64,000 nt of DNA from NCBI GenBank assembly GCA_027422505.1, contig JAPQWV010000012.1, positions 21,364,001-21,428,000 of the forward strand. The letters run 5' to 3'. Source of the stretch: Craterostigma plantagineum. Its lineage: Eukaryota; Streptophyta; Magnoliopsida; Lamiales; Linderniaceae. Numbering within the stretch: position 1 is the first letter of the stretch; the number at the start of each line of letters is the position of its first letter. Positions 34,448 through 46,221 of this stretch are shown one piece after another. Under the pieces are notes generated by a model. The model saw nothing but the letters and a program-made list of their open reading frames with translations. It had not been told where the DNA came from and ran no database searches. The position numbers and the translations under genes were made by a program.

Positions 34448-35531
34448 TCACATCGAAAGGCGTTTCCACTTGATTTGCTTGGAACTTGAAACTTCATGGC
34501 TGCTGACTCCGTACTCTCTTTGTTTCCACCAGTCTGAAAATCCTTTCAGATGAAAACATATGTCTTTTGTGTGACCACTCATTCTACAATGGTCACATTT
34601 TAACAGTCTTTTGGCTGCTTTGTCCATCCTGAAGTTATTTTCTCTGTTCATGTGTTTGAATTTCCCTTTTACACGATCATCGCATTGTGGTCTGGTACAT
34701 ACACGCAGTCAACAACTGAATTAATGTTGTTGTTCGACATTGTTGAGCATAGCACAAGCTCTTTTGACATCTGGCAATGGATATAGCATCAGAATATGAT
34801 TCCTTGCAGCTGAATATCTATCAGTTAGACCAGTTAGAAACTGCATAAGTTTTGATCTTCCTCTCTTTCGCAACTTTACATTGCAGGTACAACCTCTACA
34901 AGCACAGCCTCCACACATACATTCCTCAGTAGGATCTATCTGTGCTAATCCCATAATCTTTTAAATTTAGTGTAATACACAGCTAAAGTGAGATTTCCTT
35001 GCGTCACGATGTTGATTTCTCTCTGTAGCTGATAATCTGAGGTTCGTTGCTGGTTCCATATCTATCCTTCATCTCATTCCACAATTCATAAGCATTATTA
35101 GCTAGACTGTAACCATTGACTAATGCATTTGATATCGAATTGAGAATCCACGAAATTACAGTATCATTCACTCTGTGCCACTGCGCATAATCTGGATGAC
35201 GTGCTGAAGGCATCGGATACGTACCATTAATGAAGCCTAGTTTGTTCGTTGCACTCATTGCACGTTTCATCGCATGACTCCACGCAATGTAATTTGAATC
35301 TGTGAGTTGCGACTGATAATCCACATGCCTATGTGATCGGATGTCAATAGAGTCAGAGGATGAACATAGCCTCCATAGTTTGCAGCTGGAATTTGTTGAG
35401 TCTCCTCTCCTGCACTTGATTCTTCGTCTGCTTGAGTTTCTTCCATCCTTGCTTGATTTCTTCCATGCTTTCATATAGAAATTAAGCTCTATCTTATTTG
35501 TTTCATATTCGATTGATTGATTGATACCCAC
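34448..35531 (-). pseudogene. copia gag region, frameshifted
   Basis: The N-terminal part (35004-35531) has LTDSNYIAWSHAMKRAMSA, LGFINGTYPMP and VISWILNSISNALVNG, the gag signature. A middle part (34721-34954) is followed by a CCHC zinc knuckle at 34448-34651: CDHCRMSGHTKDICFHLKG. The frames differ, so the polyprotein is broken. Confidence 0.85.
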
Positions 35532-35544
35532 AAACCAAGACCTA

Positions 35545-35556
35545 GCTCTGATACCA
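35545..35556 (-). other. Primer-binding site (initiator Met tRNA type)
   Basis: The minus strand reads TGGTATCAGAGC two bases inside the LTR at 35559, the standard primer site of plant copia elements. It fixes the orientation of the element. Confidence 0.85.
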
Positions 35557-35558
35557 TC

Positions 35559-35821
35559 TAGAATTTGCGAGTTGATTGTGGGTTGTTAAGAAACAGAGAG
35601 AATCGAGAGACGTATCTCACTTGATTAATTTCTGTTAAGAAAGCAAATACAGGAGACTACTGAAGTTTTATATGGACTACTAACTAACTATGCATCAATA
35701 TTAGCAATCGAAACCTTATGAACAGAATAATTATAAATCACCCTACGCAAAAGCTTTGCAATTAGAACCTTTCGTCTTCAGATCTTCATCAGATTGCTCC
35801 TTTAGTGTTCATAACTCTTTA
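35559..35821 (-). repeat. 5' LTR of the 29127-35821 copia element
   Basis: Direct copy of 29127-29391 with scattered substitutions, so the insertion is not very recent. The CLASSY remnant resumes directly at 35822. Confidence 0.8.
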
Positions 35822-36065
35822 GGGCTGATTAATGATCTTCTCAAACATCCCCTCATCCTCGAATCCCCAACACGTTCCAAAAACCAATCCTCAATACATA
35901 ATGCCACCGAGGTCGACGACTTCCCTCCTCACCACTGCCGTCGCCGCCCACACCTTCGTCGGACGACGAAGTAAAACCAATTCCAAAAACCTCTCCTTCC
36001 AGCCTGCCTGCAGTACTTATCAACCTCTGTCGTCCCCAGTCATCAAATGGTAGGCATAAAACCAT
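35822..36065 (-). pseudogene. Decayed CLASSY C-terminal exon, part 3
   Basis: Matches 51846-52080 of the full gene: gggctgattaatgatcttct, then the coding stretch for the TSSSDEGVGG linker and the region ending in cagtacttatc. It carries deletions and frameshifts relative to the parent (the linker runs into SRRPRWHYVL), so it is not functional. The match ends near 36065; the helicase exons are absent. Confidence 0.8.
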
Positions 36066-36520
36066 GGGGAATTTTGGAAAAAGCGACTGAAACCTAAAAA
36101 AAATTAAACAAAAGGGAGTGGGGGACAAATTGACGAGAATACCTTTACTAAAAAACGTTTAAGGTTAAATATCAAACAGTTACGATTTAACCAATATAAT
36201 AAGTTTTTCGAGTAATATATACAACCGAATAAGTACTCGAATAATATAGTTGAATAATTTATACGACTCGAATACATTACAACACTCGAATAAATACCTC
36301 CTCACCGATATACATATTAATTCGAGTAAGTTACCCGAAAATGAACCTCGAATAGAAAACTCGAATAATGTATGCAGTCGAAAAAAAACATCAATAAATA
36401 AAAATGCGAATGGTCAGACAAAAAACATTTATGAACCCTAGTATTCTACTTTTCTTCTCTTCTCTTCGGTTTTTCCCTACACTCGAATTATCCAGTCGAA
36501 ATCATTCCCTAAATCTGAGA
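36066..36520. other. AT-rich non-coding stretch with repeated tcgaataa motifs
   Basis: Repeats of cgaataa/cgagtaa-type words every 20-40 bases. It probably belongs to the element carrying the DUF1985-like fragment that follows. No gene seen. Confidence 0.4.
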
Positions 36521-37107
36521 CTGAATACAATGACGAAGACGAAAAGAGCTACGCAGGCTGCGCTTCGAAGGGACCGTGTCGATGAGATTGTCGCCGGCGA
36601 TAGAGTCATGCTGACTTACCGTTAATGGGTTTTCGGAATTTTGTGTTCATATAGTTAAATCGATCTATTTTCATGTGAAATCGATGATGGGTAAACGCCG
36701 AAATCGAACGGGTATGTGAATTTAGGTATAAAATTTGATTTGCGCTTATTCGAGTTTTTCGAATAATCTTTTCGAGTAACTTATCCAAGTCTTTACAAGT
36801 ATATTATATTTGAATAATATGTTCGAATACCAGTGGTTTTTTATGTTCATTTTTCAATTTTTCAGATCTATTTTCCGAAGAAGATGCTGTCGGATAATTT
36901 CTACCACGCAACCCTTACGCTGACCTCACATTACATGCTAGTTTCCGAACGCATTCGTACGCTTCTGAACGAAAGGGAAATGGCGGAGATGGTCGCTACG
37001 ACCCAGTTCGGGAAACTATAAAGGTGGCCCGAGACCACTACAACTTCAACATGCTTATATGGTTTCTGATGAGCCGTGTCGAGTATATGCTTGAGTCGGG
37101 AGCTGTG

Positions 37108-37530
37108 TGTTGGGAAATCCGGCCGTACCGAAATTCTGCCCAAGATCCGTCGCAGAAATATAAACATGAAAAAATCACAAAGATTTAACGTGGAAACCCC
37201 TATGTTAACGAAGAGGGAAAAACCACCTGCGCAACAAGGCCACAGAAAATCCACTATGTGAATATTACAATCACACAATTCTTTTACGCTCGCTCGCATA
37301 CACCCAAAACCCGACAACAACAACCCGAAATTAATTCTACCGGCTAGCGTAAACTCTCATCCAAAGGGAATTTTCCTAGAGTTAATTGTTAACACAAATA
37401 ACTTTCTAATGTGTTGGTGTACCTATAATTCAGGGTATACCCCTCCTTATATAGGAGAGGGAACCCACATGCATTATTGTTATATCTGATGTGGGATAAA
37501 TAACAAAGGCACACGGGCCTAAGCCCAACA
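37108..37530 (-). repeat. 3' LTR of the gag-only copia element
   Basis: Pairs with 38911-39334. It contains a ccctccttatataggagagg segment that, read on the minus strand, places a TATATAAGG box in the LTR promoter. Confidence 0.88.
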
Positions 37531-37824
37531 ACCTCCACCTTGTGTCTTTGTCCGTCTAGACACCTTCACTTGGCGAAGTTCCACATGGCTTCTGCCATCA
37601 TGCTCCACAACAAAAGCATATCCACTCGGACTCGCATCCAAGCATTTCTTCGGTCCATGTCGAAGCCTTGCTGAAATCTATGGTGCAACTTCAACGCTTG
37701 GCTTGCCAGGAAGTTCATCTGCCCTCGACACGAAATTTCCACCATACACCTTGCATCAATGGCAAACCAATGCCCGTGTATAAACTATGGACCGCTAATA
37801 GTAACATGCCTTCTCTCATGACAC

Positions 37825-38800
37825 TTAGCGACATGCCATAAAGATGCCCTTGTCTCTCTTAGAAAAACTCATCCGTGGAGAGAAAGACAAAACGTCTTTC
37901 TCAATATCTCCACTCACCGACTTGGAGCTGCTCGTAAACCAGCTCCACCTTTCTGAATTTCTTTTCACGTGTCCAGATTGTCCACACGCCCAGCAAACCA
38001 TAGCTTGTTTCCCCTTGGAGTTCCTCTTCTTTCCGCCACCGACGAATAAAGTTTGATCTTCCGGCGAATTGTTCCGTCCACCATCTAGCCTTCTCTCCTC
38101 CGTAAAAAGTTTGCCGGTGACTTCAGAAAGTACAGTCTTCTCCTTTCCATGAATCAAGATTGGCTTCTTGTGTTCATAAGAAGGTGGAAGAGACCAAGTG
38201 AGTATGAACGCCTGATCCTCATCGTCGTTCTTCACTCCAATGGATTCCAGCTCCGAGACGATTCCATTAAGATGCTTAAGTGATCTGAAATACTTTGACC
38301 TTCAGTCATCCGCAATGTATGAAATTGCTCCTTCAGATACACTCGATTCGAGACGCCTTTAGTGTGATGCAACTTCTCAAGCTTCTCCCACAACGCTTTT
38401 ACCGACGAAATCCATGCACGTTTGCAAGAACATTCTTGGCGAGACACAGTCGAATCGCACTTGCCGCTCTCAAATACAGTTCCTCCCAATCGTCTTCCCT
38501 CATTCCAGATTTACTTCCAGCTGTTTCCTCATTGTTGCTGGTAGCACCGCCTTTGGGAACTTCCTTGCCCTTCAAAGCTTTGTGTAACCCCGACTGAATC
38601 AATACATCCTTGATTTGCACTTGCCACAAGCCAAAGTTGATTCTTCCGTCGAACTTCTCCGCATCAAATCTTGCCAGATTCGAAAATTTACTTCCGGACA
38701 TCACGTGGATTAGAGAACAAGAACTTTGCAGAAAACCGAACAGCAACTCATCCGCCTTAAACCGTTCTGCGCTCAAGCTCCACCAGTCGCTAGCTCCACC
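37825..38800 (-). pseudogene. gag of the 37108-39334 copia element, frameshifted
   Basis: The start MSGSKFSNLARFDAEKFDGR and NFGLWQVQIKDVLIQSGLHK lead into the UBN2-type gag. It continues in other frames with SSVKALWEKLEKLHHTKGVS, LKEQFHTLRMTEGQSI and AFILTWSLPPSYEHKK, and ends in a zinc knuckle CWACGQSGHVKRN in which the last Cys of CCHC is replaced. At least two frame changes are needed, so gag itself is also inactive. Confidence 0.85.
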
Positions 38801-38910
38801 GCGCGAACAAACCTCTTGGGTATCTTTTCTGATGTGGAACATCAGACAACGCTGCAACCATAGAGCATACTCAGAATGCCAATTAGGTTTAACCTCGCTC
38901 TGATACCACT

Positions 38911-39334
38911 TGTAGGGAAATCCGATCGTACTGAAATTCCGCCCAAGATTCGTCGCGGAAATATAAAAAGGAGAAAATGACAACACAAAGATTTAATGTA
39001 GAAAACTCTCTGTTAACGAAGAGGGAAAAACCACCCGGGCAACAGGGCCGCAGAAAATCCACTATGTGAATATTACAATCACACAATTCTTCTACGGTCG
39101 CCTACACCCAAAATCCGACAACAAACCGAAAATAATTCTACCGGCTAACTTAAAATCTCACCCAAATGGAATTTTTCTAGAGTTAATTGTTAACATACAT
39201 AACTTTCGAATGTGTTGTTGTACCTATAGTTCAGGGCATAGCCCTCCTTATATAGGAGACGGAACCCACATTCCTCATTGTTATATCCGATGTGGGATAA
39301 ATAACAAAGGAACAAAATGGGCCTAAGCCCAACA
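38911..39334 (-). repeat. 5' LTR of the gag-only copia element
   Basis: Starts TGTAGGGAAATCC (one change from the usual TGTTGGG) and ends GCCCAACA against the ctgtg duplication. Confidence 0.88.
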
Positions 39335-39870
39335 CTGTGGATGGTCATTCGCGAGCGACCATTACGATTTTCGTTGGTCGAGTATTGTTTACTCATCAGC
39401 CTTTAATATAACACTACCGATCAAGTGATACTGTCATCGAACGAGTTTGCGACGAGGCATTGGCCTGGTATGATTCTCCTTTTTTTTTTATCATTTTGAA
39501 TCTTTTTTACTTCAATTTTAAAAACTAATGTTTGTTTTATGGCTCGTAGGCAAGAGAGTTATATATTTAGATGATTTGGAGCAGAAGGTTAACGATATGA
39601 TGCGCGGTGCTACCGCCGATGGCTACACGGTCGTGAATATCGAGAAAGATTACTAGGGCCGCGGAGAGTGAAAAGGGACTTCAAGGTTAATAACGAACGG
39701 CTCCGTCTGGTGGAAGATTTCGATAGCTTCAATAATATCCTTGGGGAAAGATTACCTTCGACGAGGTTGGGTATGGTCTGAACAAAGACCTGGTGGAGAA
39801 GCGTCGGATCATGACTTCCAAGGGAAAGTACCAGACGACCTTCGATATTAGCGGCTTCGTCCAACCGCTC

Positions 39871-41589
39871 CAGGTAAGTAAATTTGTTTTATTTAAGTTA
39901 TATTATATTTTTTTAAACTTATATATACTATCTTGACACGCTCGAATACTAGCAAGTGTACTAGGTCGTGCAAGTAGTATAAAATGGACAAGTCTAAGTA
40001 TCGATCCACGAGGATAGCTTGATTAATTTAGAATATTATTCCAAATTTTAATTTAGACTAAGACAAATTTTTATATTTTGTGGAGTTAATAGAAGAAATA
40101 AAAATGCAAATGACAAAAAACATAAATAAAACAAGATGGTAGATGGATAATTTGACGATGGATGTGGTCAAGGCACGTGCTCGGCACAAAATATTCTTAC
40201 GTATCCATCCGATCGATTTTATCTAAACAATATAAATCTAGTTAAGGTAGAAATTCCTTACTTACGCGCTACTCGTTACTCACGTATCTAGCAACCCTAT
40301 GCGAAAGTGAACCAATCAACTATATTTCTATATGACTCTAGTTACTCCGCACACATTCGGCTCTATGAATTTCCCTGAGTTTAGACGTTTTCGGCGCCTA
40401 AGGTCTCGGAAACCACACGGACGAAACCGAATTCCATCTCTGGTCGGTTTTACGTCCTGGTATTCCTTGTTTATTGTTCTAATCGGTTTAATCACTTACT
40501 CAGTCTCATAAACCTATCAAGACTCATGCATATGATGATCAGTCATGCTAATAACTAGGTGATATCGTTGAAACGACTTCTGAAAATAATGTGACATTTT
40601 TGAAACAGGGTAAGGGAGATAACTTTGATACTCGTACTGCTTTCTGGGAAATAACATACTCTGCAAATATCTTCTTAAAGAAAAGTATTTTTCAAAGAAG
40701 AACAAGCCAAAATGTTTATAGCCTAATTCACCCCCCCCCCTCTTAGGCATATTTTACCCTTCAAATTGGAAACATAAAAACAGAAACAAAAGGGTTTGAG
40801 ATAAAGTTCTAAGAATGTTTATCTTGATGCTTTCTACTTTCTCTTCCGGGATGCTTGATAGAGGTCGACAAATGGTTTGCGTATGACAGGTACGTGATCA
40901 ATGACCCTTCAAGCTGTAAGGTTGGCATTGCTAATTTCCTTTTATTGTCACTAAGACCATTAGCGACTCGATGAATTTTCGCATCCGGAAACCATGACAA
41001 GTATCTTTTTATCAAGAGCAACGAGCTCAAGTTTTGTTTGGTTAGCAATAAAAAAATTAGTAGAAAAATGTTAAGTAAAACGTACCGAATTACATAATCA
41101 AGTAGAGTACACAACTCGACGTCATCTAGAGTTTCGTGTTGATTACGTGTTGTAAATTTGCTGCAAGAGACTATAAAGGATAAGAGAGATATCTTCCATT
41201 CACTTGTGTTTTTACTTGTAGAAATGCCTCTATATATGTATAGACTTGAGGTAAAACCTTTACGTTAATCACAAAATATCATAGGGTACGATAATATTAG
41301 AGATTAATGAGGTGATAGGTGATAAGGAGAAGGTTATGAGTTGTATAAGACATTGAGTGAACATTCATATAAAATAATCTATACTCTTGTATAAAGAGCC
41401 TATGATAAATAAAAACTGTCAATTTGGCCCGTCATAGTTATTTACAACTTTATCCTTAATTGCTTAATTATAATTTACCATTAATATTTTAGTTTATTAC
41501 AATTTTATCTTTATATTTAAATTTAATTGGTTGAATAACTTAATTAATCTTCAAAAAGATAAAATGATATATTTGCACTGTCATACATA
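39871..41589. other. Unassigned repeat-like sequence
   Basis: No gene is recognisable. 39950-40520 has retroelement-leader character (gcaagtgtactaggtcgtgc, then tcgatccacgaggatagc). 40560-40760 ends in a C-run followed by ctcttaggc, seen in copia internal regions. 40830-41250 has short coding-like stretches in no consistent frame. Probably decayed LTR elements. Confidence 0.4.
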
Positions 41590-41594
41590 CTAGC

Positions 41595-42950
41595 TGTTAG
41601 GATCGAGGACCGAGTGTTAGAGAGGGGGGTGAATAACACTGGTCACCATTTTTCGCTCATTAGTGGGTTTCACGTCCGATTAGAGAGTGAAACCGGTTTC
41701 AATCAAGGCCAAGTGCGGAATATATTAGGCTTGATTGTGAATTATGTGAGGCGGTTTGTGTATGTGGGTAACTATATCCGGTTTTGGTGATGGAGGTGGT
41801 TGAGGCAATTTGTCGAACACTTTGAGTGTGGGTGTTTGGGGTATGTGTTGTTTTGGTTTGTAGAAGAGGAGACACGATATTTGTTATGGAAGTTCAGAGT
41901 TAACTCTCCCACGTCTCCCCTTCTTCCTCGCAAGGAAGGTTCACTAGATCTTCAGTTACATTCACAATACAACCTACCCGCTGACCTCAGCTTAATCTAG
42001 TGAATCACCTAGACAGCTTTTTATAGTCCATCTCTTCCAAGAGCTTTTTAAAGTCCCTTGGGAACTTACGGCACCCCGCAAGGTCAACCGTAAACGTTGT
42101 AGGCCGCAACCTCACAACCACTTTAATATTTTACGTCCCTTAGCTAAGACGGCACCATTCTTTCTTGTCTCAGTGCGAAGACTGCATACACTTGTTTATA
42201 GTCTATGTGCTACGACTCTCACTCAACTAGTCTATTTACTCTCATCTCTCTAATGTGTGAGTGAGGTGTGTGAGGATTTGAACATTGTAGCTCTCTCTCT
42301 CTCTTTTGTAACCCACACACTTGGAAGAACTTTCTTGATTTTTCTTTTTTTGCTCTTTGTTCTTCTCATTTGGATCTCTCTTTTGATGTGTAGTTGTTTG
42401 TTCTGAGATCCTTAGCTTGTTTCTGCCCGTCACTGTTGTTTTTATAGGTGTTCCCACTTTGATAGCCGTTAGACTCAATAATATACCCGTTGGGAGTATT
42501 TGTTGACTTTGGTCAATGATGTCAGCTTTATCTGTCTGTACCTCTGTTGCTGCAGTAAAGAGCTGTACATCAGTCAACAGTTGACCAGTCAATCCAGTCA
42601 TTGGCCGGACCAGTCACTGACCGAACCAGTCAAGATCGAAACCGACCAGTCAGTCTAAAACCGGACCAGTCCAGACCGAAACCGACCAGTCAGTCTGAAA
42701 CCGGACCAGTCCAGACCGATACCGGACCAGTCGAGTCCAGTCTGACCAAACCAAAACTGGGTTGACTGTCAATTGACCGCGTTGACCAGTATTGACCGGC
42801 AGTTGACCGGCCCGGTGTTTTGTCCTGAGCTCATATTGGATATCTATTTTTCGAACCGAGCTCATCTGCACACTCAGTAAATATGTTAGTAATACAATTA
42901 CTAAGTTTTGTGTTCATCAAACCGGACTGCCTAGATATTTAAATCCAACA
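41595..42950. mobile_element. Solo LTR (1.36 kb) with 5-bp TSD
   Basis: Begins TGTTAGGATCGAGGACC and ends AAATCCAACA, giving TGTT...AACA ends. A perfect ctagc duplication flanks it (41590-41594 and 42951-42955). No internal region or second LTR is present, so it is a solo LTR formed by LTR-LTR recombination. It contains a repeat rich in gaccagtc words at 42580-42740. Confidence 0.85.
42580..42740. repeat. gaccagtc minisatellite in the solo LTR
   Basis: About three copies of a 42-45-base unit containing accgaccagtcagtct and aaaccggaccagtccagacc, preceded by shorter ttgaccagtca repeats. Confidence 0.75.
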
Positions 42951-42955
42951 CTAGC

Positions 42956-43335
42956 GTTTTTAACAATTTTTATTAGGCAAATTTGTTATAATAAACCATC
43001 CTATAGATTTTCATCAAGAATAAACCCAACATTAAATTATTTAAAAATAAACCAAACTATAATAGGTATCTTCTCAACTTAGACCCATGTTACCTTTAAC
43101 CCATTCAATAGGTTAGGCTAAATTGCATATAACACATATGCGGTTTAAAAAATAAGCATTAAAACCCCCGTGATTCATTAATAGCACAATATACCCTCGA
43201 GATTTATTTAATCACGTGCCCCGTGTACTTTTATTTTCAAATTTTCGAGTTATGTTAAAGTGTGAAAATTAATTTATTAAAACAGAAAAAAAAGGTGAAA
43301 ACAATAAAAAGAAAGAAATTTAGTTTAGGTTAAAG
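42956..43335. other. AT-rich intergenic stretch
   Basis: No feature seen other than A-rich tracts just before the copia fragment. Confidence 0.4.
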
Positions 43336-44535
43336 AAATTGGGAAACGGTGATGTCATCTACTTGTTGCTTTATGTGGATGATATGTTGATTGCGGCCAC
43401 TAATATGGGGGATATTAAGAGGTTGAAAGAGCAACTTAGCTCGGCATTTGAGATGAAAGACTTGGGGCCGGCTAGAAGAATCCTTGGAATGGAGATTACA
43501 AGGGATCGCTCCAACCGGAAACTTTATCTCTCACAAAAGAGTTTTGTCGAGAAGGTACTTCGTCGCTTTGGCATGGAGAAAGCTAAAAGTTGTTTCAACT
43601 CCTCTTGCGGCACATTTCAAGCTTTCGGCCGCTTTAAGTCCTAACTCCGATGATGAAAGGAGATATATGGAAACGGTTCCATATTCAAGTGCGGTGGGGA
43701 GTCTCATGTACTTGATGGTGTGCACTCGGCCCGACATTGCGCAAGCCGTTAGTGTGGTAAGTAGATATCTTTCTTGCCCCTGTAAAGGGCATTGGGAGGC
43801 GGTGAAATGGATTTTTTGCTATTTGAAAGGTACTATTAATGCCCGTTTAGAGTTTGGAAATGGAAATGAGTCACTAACGGGTTATGTTGATTCGGATTAT
43901 GGAGGCGATCTTGATAAGAGGAGATCTTTGACCGGATATATCTTTACTTTTGGAGATTGTGCAATTAGTTGGAAGTCTCAACTTCAAGCAACCGTTGCAC
44001 TCTCAACGACCGAAGCGGAGTACATGGCGATAACCGAGGCTATCAAGGAGGCTATTTGGCTTAAAGCATTTGTGGGTGAGATGTCTCTTGTTGACTCTCT
44101 TGTGGTGTTTTGTGATAATCAAAGTGCGGTCCATTTGACAAAGGACCGGATGCACCATGAGAGGACGAAGCATATCGATATTCGATATCATTTCGTTCGA
44201 GATGTAGTGTCGGATGGGGCGGTTCTTGTGAAGAAGATTGGTACCGAGTCGAACCCGGCCGAACCTCTACCGATTGCAAAGTTCAAGTTTTGCACAAGCT
44301 CGGTCTCGGTTCGCTTCTAACTTCGTACCACTTTATGTTTTCTTTTTGGTGCTAGTATATTCGACGTATGCTAGCTTGTTATGTTTTGCCTTTCGGTTTT
44401 GTCGTTTTGGGCACAATTTGTCTCAAGGTGGAGATTGTTGGGTTTGACCCAAATTGTGCTTTGGGCTTATGGGCTTTAGCTTAGGGTTTATTTTGTATTG
44501 TAATACAAAACTAATTAATTAAGGAAGAAGGGGAA
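43336..44535 (+). pseudogene. copia reverse transcriptase C-terminus, RNase H and LTR start
   Basis: Begins inside the reverse transcriptase just before the catalytic LLYVDDML, continues LGMEITRDRSNRKLYLSQ, shifts frame near 43595, then gives the connection and RNase H: VGSLMYLMVCTRPDIAQAVS, GYVDSDYGGDLDKRRS, SLTGYIFTF, ALSTTEAEYMAITEA and HIDIRYHFVRD. A polypurine tract (aaggtggagat) and an LTR start TGTTGGGTTTGACCC follow at about 44425-44440. The 5' half of the element and most of the LTR are missing. Confidence 0.88.
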
Positions 44536-46221
44536 GCAGTGAACGTGCCCTCCATTTTGGTCATCATCATCTCCTTCAAAGCTTCCTCTCCAAATCTCTT
44601 TCTCCATTCAATAGACCTCAAAAACACAACAGATGATTGCCCCGTCGAACTAGAGGACGTTGGAAAGGAGATATCGGACAAATGTAGAGGACTTCCTCTT
44701 TCAGTTGTTGTGATCGACGGCCATCTTGCAAAGTCTCCAAGAGCACGAGAATATTGGGCATCCACGGCAAAAAGATTAAGTTCCGTCGTGAACTCGGAAG
44801 ATGACGATTGTTGCTTGAAGATATTGTCTTTAAGCTATGTTCATCTACCTATACACCTGAAACCTTGTTTCCTCTACGTGGGAATTTTTCCCGAAGACGA
44901 AGAGATTAATGTTCCCAAACTGATCAGACTATGGGTGGCCGAAGGATTTCTAAAACCAATTCCTGGAAAGAGCCTTGAAGAGGCTGCAAAGACTATATAT
45001 ACGACCTTGTCGGTCGGAATCTTATTTTAGTTGCTCGGTCATCTCGAAGTAGGGGAATAATCAAATGCAAGATCCACGACCTCCTGAGGGATGTAAGCTT
45101 AAAAGAGTCTTCGGCGAAGAAGTTTCTCCGCATTGTGCGAAAGCAACAACAAGTTGTTAACTACGAAAGACGAATAGCCCTTTGTCCAAGCTCGTCATAA
45201 GAGGCGGATGACCACTCCTATTCCGAAGCTACTAATGTCCAAAAATCACCGTTAGTTCTTCGTACTTTGATACTTCATGATGCGTTGTCTCCACCGTAGC
45301 TTATAAACGGTTACGAGTCTTGGCTTCGGGTCGGTTTATAGAGACTAGTCTAAATGAAATGGCGGATGTTGCTTCTCAACTAGTTAACTTGCGCTGCCTC
45401 GATGTCTCGTCATCTAAATGGAACGAATTGGTCGTATTTCCTTCATCAATGTTTTCGATGTGGAACCTTCAATCCGTATACATAACAGTCAGCGAAGGGG
45501 CCATCGTGCCGAAAGAAATATGGAGAATGTCCCAGCTCAGTCATATTCACATGGTTGAAGGATTTAATCTCTTAGACCCTCCAAGCGACGAAAGCTATGA
45601 TATCTTAGAGAACCTTCAATCGGCTGAAAAGATACTAAATTTAAGTTTTAGCGAAGATTTGGTCAAAAGAATTCCCAACCTAAGGAGTAAGCCTGGAATA
45701 TTACGAAACTGTGGAGGGGTTCAATGAAGAAACGTTTGCTCTGAACAACGTCGCTCGTCTTGAAAAGCTTGAAATGCTCGAGTGCTCTTTGCACGATGTG
45801 ATGGGAAGCAAAGCAACGATATGCTGTCGCGTATTACTTTCCCGGATCGCTCAAGCGCTTATGGGTTAGCGGCCTTCACTTTGATGATGTAACGGCTAAG
45901 ATTGGGTGGTTGCCACTACTCGAAGAACTAACTCTCTACGATTGCATGGGACGTGAGTGGACTCATATCGAAAGACAGTTCCTTCGTTTAAAGTACTTGC
46001 AGATCGATTATTGCAGCAATCTCGAATGTTTTTCAGCAGAACCTGACCATTTTCCATGCCTTGAAGAGCTGGATCTAATTCAGATGGATCGCTTGAAGGA
46101 GATATCCTCGGATATCGGAGATATGCAGACGATGAGACGTCTTCTACTGGATTTGTGTCCCGACGAGGTTGTTCTATCTGTTAAAAACAGCGGACTACCA
46201 AAAATATCACGTGGGGAATGA
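44536..46221 (+). pseudogene. R1/late-blight-type CC-NLR, 5'-truncated
   Basis: Only the end of NB-ARC onward remains. An intact stretch (44555-45029) has the GLPL motif in ISDKCRGLPLSVVVIDGHL, then LSLSYVHLPIHLKPCFLYVG, FPEDEEINVPKLIRLWVAEG and SLEEAAK. A frameshift leads to KCKIHDLLRDV, the MHD-like motif. Leucine-rich repeats follow in several frames: ASQLVNLRCLDVSSSKWNEL, SSMFSMWNLQSVYI, LPLLEELTLYDC and FPCLEELDLIQMDRLKEISS. The P-loop, kinase 2 and the whole N-terminal coiled coil are absent, and the 5' edge abuts the truncated copia LTR. Such proteins are intracellular immune receptors; this one is a pseudogene. Confidence 0.88.

Larger units (their letters stand above)
29127..35821 (-). 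mobile_element. Ty1/copia retrotransposon, decayed
   Basis: Two LTR copies of about 263-265 bases (29127-29391 and 35559-35821) bracket the element in direct orientation. A primer-binding site matching initiator Met tRNA (TGGTATCAGAGC on the minus strand, 35545-35556) lies just inside the right LTR, so transcription would run leftward. Internal order gag, integrase, reverse transcriptase, RNase H is copia-like. It lies inside the last exon of the decayed CLASSY copy, which resumes at 35822. LTR ends are not canonical TG-CA and no clear 5-bp duplication remains. Confidence 0.85.
37108..39334 (-). mobile_element. Gag-only copia element (2.2 kb) with intact LTRs and TSD
   Basis: LTRs of 423 and 424 bases (37108-37530 and 38911-39334) have TG...CA ends (TGTTGGGAAATCC; GCCCAACA). 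A perfect 5-bp duplication, ctgtg, flanks it (37103-37107 and 39335-39339). The Met-tRNA primer site (TGGTATCAGAGC) abuts the right LTR and a polypurine tract (AAGGTGGAGGT) abuts the left LTR, both on the minus strand. Only a gag-like region lies inside, so it needs a helper element. The LTRs are similar but visibly diverged. Confidence 0.93.
36521..39870 (+). pseudogene. DUF1985-like gene fragment, split by a retroelement
   Basis: A first piece near 36521-36625 encodes MTKTKRATQAALRRDRVDEI. A second at 36860-37107 encodes SDNFYHATLTLTSHYMLVSE, ending in SRELW. Across the inserted element the frame continues with MVIRERPLRFSLVEYCLLIS (39340-39410), giving the DUF1985-type signature of a short strand, then RFSL and EYCLL. 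A further piece at 39550-39650 encodes VIYLDDLEQKVNDMMRGATA. DUF1985 proteins in plants are often linked to Ulp1-like peptidases and to Mutator-like transposons. Stops and frame changes remain after removing the insertion, so it is a pseudogene. The domain name is my recognition from the motif, not a search. Confidence 0.5.
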
